64,000 bases of DNA from positions 1,178,001 through 1,242,000 of the forward strand of contig NZ_AP024898.1 of the NCBI RefSeq assembly GCF_024529975.1, read 5' to 3'. This document shows positions 33,857 to 42,376 of this stretch, in pieces. Source of the stretch: Vibrio quintilis (GTDB taxonomy: Bacteria; Pseudomonadota; Gammaproteobacteria; Enterobacterales; Vibrionaceae). Both the position numbers and the translations under genes were made by a program. Every line of letters starts with the position of its first letter. Position 1 is the stretch's first letter. The notes beneath the pieces were generated by a model. The model did not search any database and was not told the origin of the DNA. It saw only the letters and a program-made list of their open reading frames with translations.

Positions 33857-34177
33857 ATGGATATAAATATCTCTTTAGATGTAAATAGTTCTTTCGAATT
33901 GATAAGATCTTTCTTTAAAGGAGACTCAATTATTCTGAGTCTGCTCACCTCATTTTTTCTGGCAACAGTCAGAGTTATTTATTCAGGCGGAGGTTTATCA
34001 GAAATCATTTTTGAAGGCATCATGTGTGGTTGCCTGACATTAATATCTGTATCAATAATAGAATATTTCGGAATATCAAATCAGTTCACAGTATCAATTG
34101 GTGGATTTATTGGTTTCATGGGTGCAAATAAAATAAGCTCATGGATTAACCGGTTTATATCAGGAAAAATTTCGTGA
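33857..34177 (+). CDS. Lambda-family phage holin
   Basis: A 106-residue membrane protein that fits the lambda S/HP1 holin family: VRVIYSGGGLSEIIFEGIMCGCLTLISVSIIEYFGIS, then FTVSIGGFIGFMGANKISSWINRFI. Three membrane helices and a basic C-terminus are expected. Holins form holes in the inner membrane and release endolysin or other proteins. A frame extension to 33818 overlaps the hairpin; this Met is preferred because GGAGGG lies 6 nt before it. No endolysin or spanin gene follows, so the gene is outside a lysis cassette. Confidence 0.82.
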   Translation: MDINISLDVNSSFELIRSFFKGDSIILSLLTSFFLATVRVIYSGGGLSEIIFEGIMCGCLTLISVSIIEYFGISNQFTVSIGGFIGFMGANKISSWINRFISGKIS

Positions 34178-34657
34178 TATGACTATTGATTTTTTACACA
34201 ACAGTCCTTCATGTTTTATACCCGGATAACATGAAATCAGCATGGATACGGGGTCCGACAGGGATGTCTCCTGTGCCGCAGTTGCTGTTTCTCCGGCTCT
34301 CCGGCCATACGGCTCAGGCTACCCGTCACAAATCCTCAATCACACCGTGTTTTTTCCCGTCTCTGGCGTTAAGGTCATATACCCAAGCAACCTGAAGATT
34401 CATGATTCAGCTCACGCCCTTCGGGTGAGTTTGTCTGGCTTTGAGACAAATCTCACTGAACCCTGCATCTTCAGGTTGCTTGGGTATAAATAAATTCAGC
34501 AGATTATGCGGATGACAACAGCATTCTAAACGTGTTTTTTCCGGATCAGTTAATCTGACGGGTTGAGCGGACGCTTTAACAACTCAATACCAACTTTAAA
34601 GTGCCGGTAAACAGGAAACTACTCCTCATTACCCTGCTTCATGATACTGATTATCTT
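34178..34657. other. Intergenic region with repeats, after the holin gene
   Basis: About 480 bp. It holds a half-like trace of the palindromic family at 34215 (TATACCCGGATAACATG), 150 bp of unassigned GC-richer sequence, a 111-bp element at 34378-34488, and the acetyltransferase promoter region. No gene is supported. Confidence 0.5.
34378..34488. repeat. Interspersed palindromic element, medium copy (111 bp)
   Basis: Near-perfect terminal arms TATACCCAAGCAACCTGAAG and CTTCAGGTTGCTTGGGTATA surround the modules AGCTCACGCCCTTCGGGTGA and GAGACAAATCTCACTGAA. Both modules occur in the 266-bp copy. Confidence 0.92.
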
Positions 34658-35233
34658 ATGAAAAACTGTCATTACAACGATCAACAGCCTCTGTCATTCC
34701 CTCAAACATGGCATTCTGTACCGGGGGTAAAGCTGTATCCTTTACAACATCACGACGCAACCCGCCTGCTGGCATTATTTTCTGATGGTGTCTGCGATAA
34801 TCTCGCCATTGAACGCATTCATACATTAAAACAGGCGCAGGACTTTGTTCACGGCGATGGCTATGCGCATAAAGTCCGCCTGGGTATCTGGCATCGTAAA
34901 CATGGACTTGTCGGCAGTGTCGCCTGGGGAGAGGATACCGGAGACAGCGCATTTATCAGCTACTGGATTGCCCCCGCCTTTCAACGTCAGGGATATGGAC
35001 GAAAAGCTGTCGCACAACTCATCCGGCAGCTGAAACAGCAGGGTTTTCATCAGATCATGGCCGATGTTTACTTCGATAATCAGCCATCAAAAATCTTATT
35101 GACCAGCCTCGGCTTCCGGATTGAGGGCGTACTGGAAGAATATGAAGAAAAACCAGTGCTGCGGCTGACGCTGGAAGATGACAACCCGGCCGTCAGAATT
35201 TCAGAGGCGAATTGTCAATCACTTCTTTCATAA
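34658..35233 (+). CDS. GNAT-family acetyltransferase, RimJ/RimL-like
   Basis: A 191-residue acetyltransferase of the RimJ/RimL branch. Signs are VKLYPLQHHDATRLLALFSD, SYWIAPAFQRQGYGRKAVAQLI (acetyl-CoA loop QRQGYG) and DVYFDNQPSKILLTSLGFRIEGVLEEY. The start is uncertain: a GTG at 34601 would add 19 residues, and neither has a good Shine-Dalgarno. The last 41 bp overlap the convergent Lrp-type gene. Confidence 0.85.
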   Translation: MKNCHYNDQQPLSFPQTWHSVPGVKLYPLQHHDATRLLALFSDGVCDNLAIERIHTLKQAQDFVHGDGYAHKVRLGIWHRKHGLVGSVAWGEDTGDSAFISYWIAPAFQRQGYGRKAVAQLIRQLKQQGFHQIMADVYFDNQPSKILLTSLGFRIEGVLEEYEEKPVLRLTLEDDNPAVRISEANCQSLLS

Positions 35234-35657
35234 CAAAGAAAGAGCGGATCTGACGCACACCAGGCAAAGCTATCAGGTGGCTGGCATGCAGACGATTGAA
35301 ATCTTCCATGTCGTTGACTCTGACCCGGAGAAAATAGTCAAACTCTCCGGCAACCAGCTGGCAATCAATGATCACCGGAATTTGTACCACAGCTGCTTCA
35401 AATTCAGAAAAACTCTCCGGCGTTGAGCGATCAAGCACGACGCCAACCATCACCAGTGTTCCTTTTGCAACCGCCTGCGGGTTAACAACAGCCCGGACAG
35501 ACTGAATCACACCGGCATCAAACAAGCGTTCAACCCGGCGATGGCAGGTGGGTGCACTGATATTCACTTTTTCAGCCAGCTCAGCGTTTGACATGCGTCC
35601 TTCCTGCTGGAGTAAACGCAGGAGTTTCAGATCGGTCCGGTCCAGAGATATCGTCAT
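35193..35657 (-). CDS. acdR: Lrp/AsnC-family regulator, AcdR-type
   Basis: A 154-residue Lrp-family protein. The HTH is [43 protein letters not shown], followed by an RAM effector domain ([47 protein letters not shown]). It is divergent from the ACC deaminase gene, the classical acdR-acdS arrangement in which AcdR with ligand activates acdS. The gene symbol rests on that context. Its 3' end overlaps the neighbouring acetyltransferase gene. Confidence 0.87.
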   Translation of the reverse strand: MTISLDRTDLKLLRLLQQEGRMSNAELAEKVNISAPTCHRRVERLFDAGVIQSVRAVVNPQAVAKGTLVMVGVVLDRSTPESFSEFEAAVVQIPVIIDCQLVAGEFDYFLRVRVNDMEDFNRLHASHLIALPGVRQIRSFFVMKEVIDNSPLKF

Positions 35658-35832
35658 GAAAGATTATTCCATTTTATGTCAGATTAATTTAATTATTAAC
35701 AATATCAGACATCAATTTCAAAATATAAATAAAAATATAACAACAATAATGAAAGCACATTTCAGCGCAGATCCAGTAGTCTTTTCAGCATATTCAGATT
35801 TCGGGATATTCAGACATCACATGGAGAGACAA

Positions 35833-36849
35833 ATGAAACTGGAACAATTTGAGCGTTACCCCCTGACCTTCGGACCAACACCCATTGAAAAACTCCCCCG
35901 CCTGAGTGAGTTTCTTGGCGGTGATGTAGAGATTTATGCCAAGCGGGAAGACTGCAACTGCGGTCTCGCATTTGGTGGTAACAAGATCAGAAAACTGGAA
36001 TATATTGTACCGGATGCCATCGCTTCAGGTGCGGATACACTGGTTACTATTGGTGGTGTACAGTCCAACCATACCCGTTTAGTCGCAGCCACTGCGGCAA
36101 AAATCGGTATGCAATGCCGGCTGGTTCAGGAAAGCTGGGTACCGTTTCAGGATGCGGTTTATGACCGGGTCGGAAATATTCTGATGAGCCGGGTGATGGG
36201 TGCCACTGTCGAACTGGTTGATGAAGGATTTGATATTGGCATCCGGGAAAGCTGGGAGAATGCGATTGAAGACGTGAAAGCCAAAGGCGGGCACCCCTAC
36301 CCGATTCCTGCCGGTGCGTCGGAACATAAATATGGCGGATTGGGTTATGTCGCGTTTGCTGAAGAAGTCCGCCAGCAAGAAGCGGAAATGGGAATAAAGT
36401 TTGACTACATCGTCGTGTGTACAGTAACGGGCTCAACCATGGCCGGTATGGTTGTCGGATTTGCTGAAGATGGGCGCAGCCGCAGGGTGATCGGTATTGA
36501 CGCATCCGGTACGCCGGAGAAAAACCATGCTCAGGTATTACGCATTGCCCGGCATACTGCTGATCTGGTTGAGCTGGAACAACCGATTCAGGAAGACGAC
36601 ATCACGATTATTGATGACTACGCTTATCCGGCTTACGGAGTGCCTTCTGAAGAGACAAATGATGCCATCCGGATTGCAGCAAAAACCGAAGGCATGATGA
36701 CAGACCCGGTTTATGAGGGAAAATCAATGCAGGGGCTGATTGATCTGACCCGCAAGGGCTATTTCCCGCAAGGGTCAAAAGTCTTGTATGTTCACCTGGG
36801 TGGCGTCCCGGCGATAAATGCCTACAGCTATATCTATCGTAACGGTTAA
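35833..36849 (+). CDS. acdS: 1-Aminocyclopropane-1-carboxylate (ACC) deaminase
   Basis: A 338-residue PLP enzyme, exactly the length of Pseudomonas ACC deaminase, that opens ACC to 2-oxobutyrate and ammonia. The PLP lysine K51 is in [10 protein letters not shown] and the nucleophilic Ser is in GGVQSNHTR (S78). The residues that separate true AcdS from D-cysteine desulfhydrase are both of AcdS type: E295 (DPVYEGKS) and L322 (YVHLGG). The start is chosen for GGAGAG just upstream and the family opening [15 protein letters not shown]; the frame is open further but not coding-like. A hairpin terminator follows. Confidence 0.95.
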   Translation: MKLEQFERYPLTFGPTPIEKLPRLSEFLGGDVEIYAKREDCNCGLAFGGNKIRKLEYIVPDAIASGADTLVTIGGVQSNHTRLVAATAAKIGMQCRLVQESWVPFQDAVYDRVGNILMSRVMGATVELVDEGFDIGIRESWENAIEDVKAKGGHPYPIPAGASEHKYGGLGYVAFAEEVRQQEAEMGIKFDYIVVCTVTGSTMAGMVVGFAEDGRSRRVIGIDASGTPEKNHAQVLRIARHTADLVELEQPIQEDDITIIDDYAYPAYGVPSEETNDAIRIAAKTEGMMTDPVYEGKSMQGLIDLTRKGYFPQGSKVLYVHLGGVPAINAYSYIYRNG

Positions 36850-36916
36850 TCTGCCGTAACGGCTCATTTATCGTAACGGCAAATCTGCCGCAATGGTTAA
36901 GCCGCAGCATCAGAAA

Positions 36917-36940
36917 CGCCCGGACCTGCCGGGCGTCTTT
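36917..36940. terminator. Terminator after acdS, probably bidirectional
   Basis: CGCCCGG and CCGGGCG with a 5-nt loop are followed by TCTTTC rightward and by TTTC leftward. It can serve both acdS and the convergent ABC gene. Confidence 0.75.
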
Positions 36941-36965
36941 CCTGAATGATCAATCCTCAGAGTTC

Positions 36966-38297
36966 TCAGGAAACGACCATATCAGCAGAGTCCGTTTGCC
37001 TCACTTCCAGAATCACCCGCCGGCATGACTGCGCTTCAATCAGCTGATTGAACTGCTCCCGGTTTGTGACATCAAGAAACGCATCCCATTCATCTAATGC
37101 AAGTGGACGATCAGTCTCTGTCAGCAACCATTCCAGACATCGCCTGCTGTATTGTCCGTCAGACAATCCGCTATCGGCGGGCCACGGCCAGTCAACCCGC
37201 CTTGCCGGATTGAAATACAGAATATCCTGCTCCCTTTCAAGCTGGCGCAGAAAGGTGGTTTTGCCGCTACCGTTTTTTCCGCGAATCCGGTAACGCCCCT
37301 GACGAATCCCGGATAACGCAAACTGCGCCGCAGATTGGTGATTCACTTCAATCTGTGACAGACGCATTGACGAAGATGGCGCTTCCACCCGATCAAATTC
37401 ACGCAGTGTATTCAGTAACCCCTGAACTGAAGGCAGCGATAAAACAATTTCAATCACATCATTAATCGAACCAATCAGATGATAGATTCGCGTCAGGTTG
37501 ATCACGACAGCCAGCAATACCGCATCGCTGGTTTCCGGTGTCAGGATCAGCCAGGCTATCAATCCCGATGTCGGTAACAGGCTGAACAAAGAAGACAACA
37601 GGAACACACCCGACTGAAAACCGGCATGGGTATTTCTGGCCCGGCAAAAACGACGTATATGTTTCAGCACCCGGTTCTGCCAGCATTGCCGGTTAATCAC
37701 ATTACCGCTGATCGCATTTGGATGAATCTCTTTCAGATGATGGGTCAAAGACGACGTTTGCCTTGATTCATTTTCTGACAACCGCGTCATTGGTTGGTTT
37801 GTCTGCCGGCTGACGATAAAAACCAGCACAATCGTGATCAGAATTGCCAGTAAAAACCGGCCATCAATATAGATCCCGATCATGGCCAGACTGAATGAAA
37901 AATTCAGCAGAGAACTCAGACCATACTGAAAAAACTGAGTAAACCTGCCATACACATCCCGCACCTGCGCTGTATAAAAACCAAGCTTATATGCCGATGG
38001 GGCGGTTTGATATACACCGGCTTTTTCTGACCAGAAATCTGCCAGAGCTGATGATTCCCAGCGGATTTTACAGTAGTCAGCAAAATATCCCGGCAAATAG
38101 GGCAAAACCATCAGCAAGATATAAATGAGCACATAAATATTCACATCCTGACTGCCAAGCCCCTGCTCAATCAGGGCCGATGAAAGTCTGACGGAGATGT
38201 AAACGGATAATCCAATCAAGAATTGATGAGAGAAAATACACACGCACATCATGCAGAACCAGCGGCTTATGCACATTGTTGCCATTTGATGCAACAT
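36966..38297 (-). CDS. ABC exporter-like protein with a reduced ATPase domain
   Basis: A 443-residue membrane/ATPase fusion. The first ~300 residues hold about five or six helices (HQFLIGLSVYISV, IYVLIYILLMVLPYL, LLNFSFSLAMIGIYI, FLLAILITIVLVFIV and a later pair). The ATPase part has a Walker A GKNGSGKTT (from 340), a signature-like LSDGQ (378-382) and Walker B PLALDEWD (D402, E403). Only about 38 residues separate Walker A from the signature, there is no clear Q-loop and no switch His near VILEVRQ. Standard ABC domains are much longer. The substrate is unknown; an AGGTGA supports the start. Confidence 0.78.
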   Translation of the reverse strand: MLHQMATMCISRWFCMMCVCIFSHQFLIGLSVYISVRLSSALIEQGLGSQDVNIYVLIYILLMVLPYLPGYFADYCKIRWESSALADFWSEKAGVYQTAPSAYKLGFYTAQVRDVYGRFTQFFQYGLSSLLNFSFSLAMIGIYIDGRFLLAILITIVLVFIVSRQTNQPMTRLSENESRQTSSLTHHLKEIHPNAISGNVINRQCWQNRVLKHIRRFCRARNTHAGFQSGVFLLSSLFSLLPTSGLIAWLILTPETSDAVLLAVVINLTRIYHLIGSINDVIEIVLSLPSVQGLLNTLREFDRVEAPSSSMRLSQIEVNHQSAAQFALSGIRQGRYRIRGKNGSGKTTFLRQLEREQDILYFNPARRVDWPWPADSGLSDGQYSRRCLEWLLTETDRPLALDEWDAFLDVTNREQFNQLIEAQSCRRVILEVRQTDSADMVVS

Positions 38298-38599
38298 AAA
38301 TAATCACCTGTAAATCTACCTTAAAAATCTCTGATCACCGGCAATGTTTTGGTGCTGAAAAATCAGGCAAAAAGCCCGTATCAGCAGCAAACAGTTCCGT
38401 CATCAGAATGAATCAATCGAAGGTATTTCAGGTTACATGTCACACAGCCTTTTGAAGGGGAGTCCGGAAATATTATCAGAGATGCGTTGAATAACACAAT
38501 GAAAGTTTCAGATCATGCGTTTGACTCACAGCCAGAGGACGGTGCCTCTGGCTGTGAGTCAAACTGACGTACAATAAAAATATCATCGTCAGTACAAGG
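38298..38599. other. Intergenic region between the ABC and S8 protease genes
   Basis: About 300 bp holding the ABC gene promoter side and the long hairpin at 38520-38565. No gene is supported. Confidence 0.5.
38520..38565 (-). terminator. Perfect 20-bp hairpin after the S8 protease gene
   Basis: The arm GTTTGACTCACAGCCAGAGG (38520-38539) pairs exactly with 38546-38565 around a 6-nt loop. It lies 35 bp beyond the protease stop. There is no T-tract, so RNA-end protection is as likely as termination. Confidence 0.7.
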
Positions 38600-41500
38600 T
38601 TATTTGCGTATAAAATTCAGTCCAATCGCGCCGAGATTATCCGGGTGTTCGCTGTCTGTCCCCATCGTAAATGCGCCATAGTAACGTTCTCCGGCTTCAG
38701 AGCCCGGCAGCTGATAATTGACTTCAGCACTGAATCGCTGACCGGCCGGAACAAATTCCGGCACATTAACACTCAGATGCTCCGGTGAAGCTGAAAGCAT
38801 CGCCACATCAAGCTGATAGCTGAATGTCGGCGGGTTGCCATCCCGGTAACCACGTACCGCAATCCAGATCGTTTCCGAATCAGGCACCGGCACATTCAGG
38901 TACTGATCGGAACGAAGGTAGTTATTCGCCGCATAGCTGTAGTGTTCAAAATCAACTTCCGTTCCCTCTCCGACATAGATTTCCAGATTTTTGGCATCGG
39001 TCTGAGTGATATCGGCCACCAGCCTTTTCGCACCTTCCGGCACCTGAACAATATAATCGTAGTAGTACCAGCCGTAGTTATTATCCGCAAAGGAAATAGT
39101 ATCCGAGAACTGAGTCGGTTTTTGCGGGCCGTAAATGGTCACCTGAGCATCAGTCACTGTGCGCGCTTTCAACCCGCTGATGGTCGTGCTGCCTTCTTCT
39201 TTCTTCGCAACAATATCCACACCGGTCAGCTGATTAAAGTTACTGCTGGCACTGAATGCTGCCATCGGGAAATGAGCATCCGGCACACCGTAAGTTAACG
39301 ATTTCAGCGTAATCTGATCAAAGCGCCACGCATCTGCCGGCGAATTCATCATATCCACGGTAAATGTGATGGTCTGACTTTCTCCGGGAGCGAGGCTGAA
39401 ATAAGCCGGTGAGACACTGATAAACGGCGTGTACTGATACAGCCAGTGCGTGGTGATGTCCTGACCGTTGGTGACAGTTCTCTGCCATGAACAGCTCAGA
39501 ATACAGGATTGCTGACCAAGAGAAGCCAGATTCAGCGCCGCCGGGTCACCACCTTCATACGGATCAGCCTTCAGGAAGTTATCCCGGGTTTCATCCAGCA
39601 ATAAACCGGCCCGTGCGGCCCTTTCCAGATCAAGTCTTCCGGCGCCCATATCAAATGGTGTTGCCTGTCTTAACCCGTCAGCTTTTCTGACCCACGGTGT
39701 TGACGTGGTCATCATCGCAGACTGAATCTGCATCGGCGTCCAGTCCGGATGAATCGAGTGAAGCAGCGCAGCGCCGCCGGCAATATGAGGTGAAGCCATT
39801 GAGGTGCCATATTCAATCGCATAACCTTCTTTAAACGCGGCAAAGATACCTTTGCCCGGCCCGGTGATATCCGGTTTAACCACACTGGTTGCCACTTTAT
39901 TCGGCCCGCGGGATGTATCATAAGCCAGAATGTCCGCCAGTCCGGGATCCACTTCAGGCCGGGTGCCCGATAGCGTTGCTGTGTGACCTGAACCTGAATC
40001 CAGCCAGGCAAGCAGGCGCTGACCATCGCGGTATGTAATCACGACTTTGCGTTTTTCCTGCTCAATCGCCAGCAGGAATCCCGGCCCCATTGGCACCTGA
40101 TTCGAGTTTTCCTTCCGGGCAACGATCACCACCGCACCGGCACCGTTGTCAAAGGTTGCGGCTTCACGATCTTCAGTACTGACCTCTGTGCTGTATCGGC
40201 AGACAACAATCGCCCCGTCAAACTTCGTGGTAAATTTGTCTTTTTCGCAATAGGTATTGCCCAGCTGACCCGCATCGATAATTTCGGCCGGACCGTAGCT
40301 GTCTGTGATCCACTCACCTGCAATGTGCTCCGGTGGTGGTGTGTCTCCACCCTGCATATCAATCAGAGCATTTTTATAGATCACCTGCTGTGAACCATCC
40401 GCAACCGCCGTTACCCACGGAGAATTGGCCGGCGTCCAGATTGTTCCTGCTCCCGGACCTGAGTTTCCGGCACAAACGGCCACAAAAATACCGGCGTCCA
40501 TCGCCGATAAAAACGCTTTACCGTCAGTGGCAACCCAAGGGTCACTGCCGTGGACGACACCCACTGAAAAGTTAATCACATCAACACCGTCCTGAATCGC
40601 CTGATCAATCATCGCCAGCATGGCAGATTCAGGGCACCGCGCATTTTCATTACAAGCCCGGTAAGCAATCACGTTCGCGTGTGGTGCCACACCGGCAATA
40701 TCGCGGGTAATTGTCGACCCCATTTTTGTCGTCAGGGAAGCCCCGTAAACCACATTACCTGCCGCTGTACTGGCAGTGTGTGAACCGTGGCCATTGGTAT
40801 CGACCGGACTCCCGTTGTCGATACCGGAGTAACCCCAGGCGCCAATCAGTTTATCATTACAGGGAAACGTTGCGTCATAGACCGATGATTTAGGGTCACA
40901 CACACCGTAGTAGCTGCTGCGGGGATTTTTGACTGTGTATCCGTCACCGCCGGTGACCGCAAATGAAGGACTGTGCGGGTTAATACCACTGTCAATCACG
41001 CCGACAACCATGCCTTCGCCCATCGTGCTTTTACCAGTACCTTGACCAATAGCTCCGTCACCAAAAGTACCTTGTGCCCGGGAGACACCCTGCCATAAGT
41101 CATTGGCTTTAATCCATGTAAATCCGCCCTGAAGTTCGGAGATATCTGTCGCATCCGCAGTTAACACAGATCGCGAAGCACTCATCATCTGAGCGCTGTG
41201 ATGGAATCGCTTTGACCCGCTCCGGGACGCACCTGAAGCATCTGTGATCGTCTGGCTGCCTTTCAGCTTTGAGACCCGATCTCTGGTGATCGATTCTATC
41301 CCGGATAATGCACTGATTTTTGCCGCCTCAGACGCAGTCAGCTCAATGACGATCGCATTAATCGCCACCTGCATTTGCCCGGTGACGTTTACACCCCGTC
41401 CCAGAGTTGCTTCGATCTGACTGATTAACTCTGCCTGCGTCGTTTTCAGGTAACCCTGATAAGCAATCGCAGCCGAACTGCGCATATTCAGCTTTCCGGT

Positions 41501-41788
41501 ACTCAGCGATTTGGTACTGGCATAGCCTTCAATACTGCCCCGGTAACTTGCCACTGACGGTGCCTGGCCAACCAGGATATATCTGGCGACCGCTGACGGG
41601 TTCGCCTGAGCTTTTAAACCTGCAGATAGCGATTTCGCGTTCCCTTCCGTGGTGGAAGAGACAGGCGCATGCCCCTGCCCTTTGGTAATTACCTTTAATT
41701 CCGCGGCATGAACAGATGACATCGCTGCTGCGCAAGCCATCAGCCAGGGAACTATTTTTATTAACACATGTTGTGAATTCACTCGCAT
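38600..41788 (-). CDS. Secreted S8 (subtilisin-like) serine peptidase with PA and C-terminal domains
   Basis: A 1,062-residue exported protease. A signal peptide (IVPWLMACAAAMSSVHA) is followed by an I9-type inhibitor propeptide (RYILVGQAPSVASY ... GIESITRDR). The catalytic triad is D266 (VIDSGINPHSP), H334 (NGHGSHTAS) and S663 (GTSMASPHIAG), with oxyanion N442 (CAGNSGPG). A PA insert (IDAGQLGNTYCEKDKF) lies before the Ser. The C-terminal ~350 residues contain an Fn3-like and a pre-peptidase-like beta domain. AGGAGA lies 4 nt before this ATG; another ATG seven codons upstream is possible. Confidence 0.92.
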   Translation of the reverse strand: MRVNSQHVLIKIVPWLMACAAAMSSVHAAELKVITKGQGHAPVSSTTEGNAKSLSAGLKAQANPSAVARYILVGQAPSVASYRGSIEGYASTKSLSTGKLNMRSSAAIAYQGYLKTTQAELISQIEATLGRGVNVTGQMQVAINAIVIELTASEAAKISALSGIESITRDRVSKLKGSQTITDASGASRSGSKRFHHSAQMMSASRSVLTADATDISELQGGFTWIKANDLWQGVSRAQGTFGDGAIGQGTGKSTMGEGMVVGVIDSGINPHSPSFAVTGGDGYTVKNPRSSYYGVCDPKSSVYDATFPCNDKLIGAWGYSGIDNGSPVDTNGHGSHTASTAAGNVVYGASLTTKMGSTITRDIAGVAPHANVIAYRACNENARCPESAMLAMIDQAIQDGVDVINFSVGVVHGSDPWVATDGKAFLSAMDAGIFVAVCAGNSGPGAGTIWTPANSPWVTAVADGSQQVIYKNALIDMQGGDTPPPEHIAGEWITDSYGPAEIIDAGQLGNTYCEKDKFTTKFDGAIVVCRYSTEVSTEDREAATFDNGAGAVVIVARKENSNQVPMGPGFLLAIEQEKRKVVITYRDGQRLLAWLDSGSGHTATLSGTRPEVDPGLADILAYDTSRGPNKVATSVVKPDITGPGKGIFAAFKEGYAIEYGTSMASPHIAGGAALLHSIHPDWTPMQIQSAMMTTSTPWVRKADGLRQATPFDMGAGRLDLERAARAGLLLDETRDNFLKADPYEGGDPAALNLASLGQQSCILSCSWQRTVTNGQDITTHWLYQYTPFISVSPAYFSLAPGESQTITFTVDMMNSPADAWRFDQITLKSLTYGVPDAHFPMAAFSASSNFNQLTGVDIVAKKEEGSTTISGLKARTVTDAQVTIYGPQKPTQFSDTISFADNNYGWYYYDYIVQVPEGAKRLVADITQTDAKNLEIYVGEGTEVDFEHYSYAANNYLRSDQYLNVPVPDSETIWIAVRGYRDGNPPTFSYQLDVAMLSASPEHLSVNVPEFVPAGQRFSAEVNYQLPGSEAGERYYGAFTMGTDSEHPDNLGAIGLNFIRK

Positions 41789-42376
41789 CAATCTCCTGAT
41801 TATTTTCATTGTGGAAATCCTTTCCGGATGAAAGGTATGACCGATACCTCTCGCAAATTTGGTGCGAAATTAAATTTAAGATAATGGAATTTATTTATTA
41901 TAATGCTCATTATTTTTAACATAGATAAAATACAAAATAAAACCCACACCACAAATGACAGAATTGCCATCAGTGTTCATTATGCTATTTCAGGGAAGGA
42001 ATCCGGAATAAAGTTATCAGGATTAGATTAATGCCAGGTATAATATAAAGAAATTCAAGCCAATTCATTAATAAATAAATTAATATCATCAAAAATAAAA
42101 TGTGGCGAACATTCAAATCGGCCAGAGATAAAGCGTTGACTGAATATGTGTCACTCTGAGAACCACAGGCTCGTTTATTCAGAATATGAAGCGATAACTC
42201 AATGATCTGGACAACCCGTTCCGAAATTAAAATTAAATATACCCCAACATTCTGAAGATATTAGTGGTTCAGGTACACCAGACAAACAGAAAAGCCACCT
42301 GACTATACAGGTGGCCTGAATAAAAACAGAGTCGGTCAGTATTGATTCATGGAGAACTGACTGCCTTATTTTTTTG
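41789..42376. other. AT-rich intergenic region between protease and isocyanide synthase genes
   Basis: About 590 bp. It holds the protease promoter region, very AT-rich sequence near 41860-42090, a degenerate half of the palindromic family at about 42239 (TATACCCCAACATTCTGAAG) and the isocyanide synthase terminator. No gene is supported. Confidence 0.5.
42282..42315 (-). terminator. Terminator of the isocyanide synthase gene
   Basis: On the minus strand GCCACCTG/CAGGTGGC with a 6-nt loop is followed by TTTTCTGTTTG. It lies about 60 bp past the stop codon. Confidence 0.85.

Noticed and set aside
34186..34493. Short plus-strand frames after the holin (possible endolysin)
   Set aside because: No lysozyme, amidase or spanin motifs; the frames run into the repeat element at 34378.
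38824..39690. Plus-strand frames within the S8 protease gene
   Set aside because: They are shadows of the well-supported minus-strand protease and have no recognisable product.
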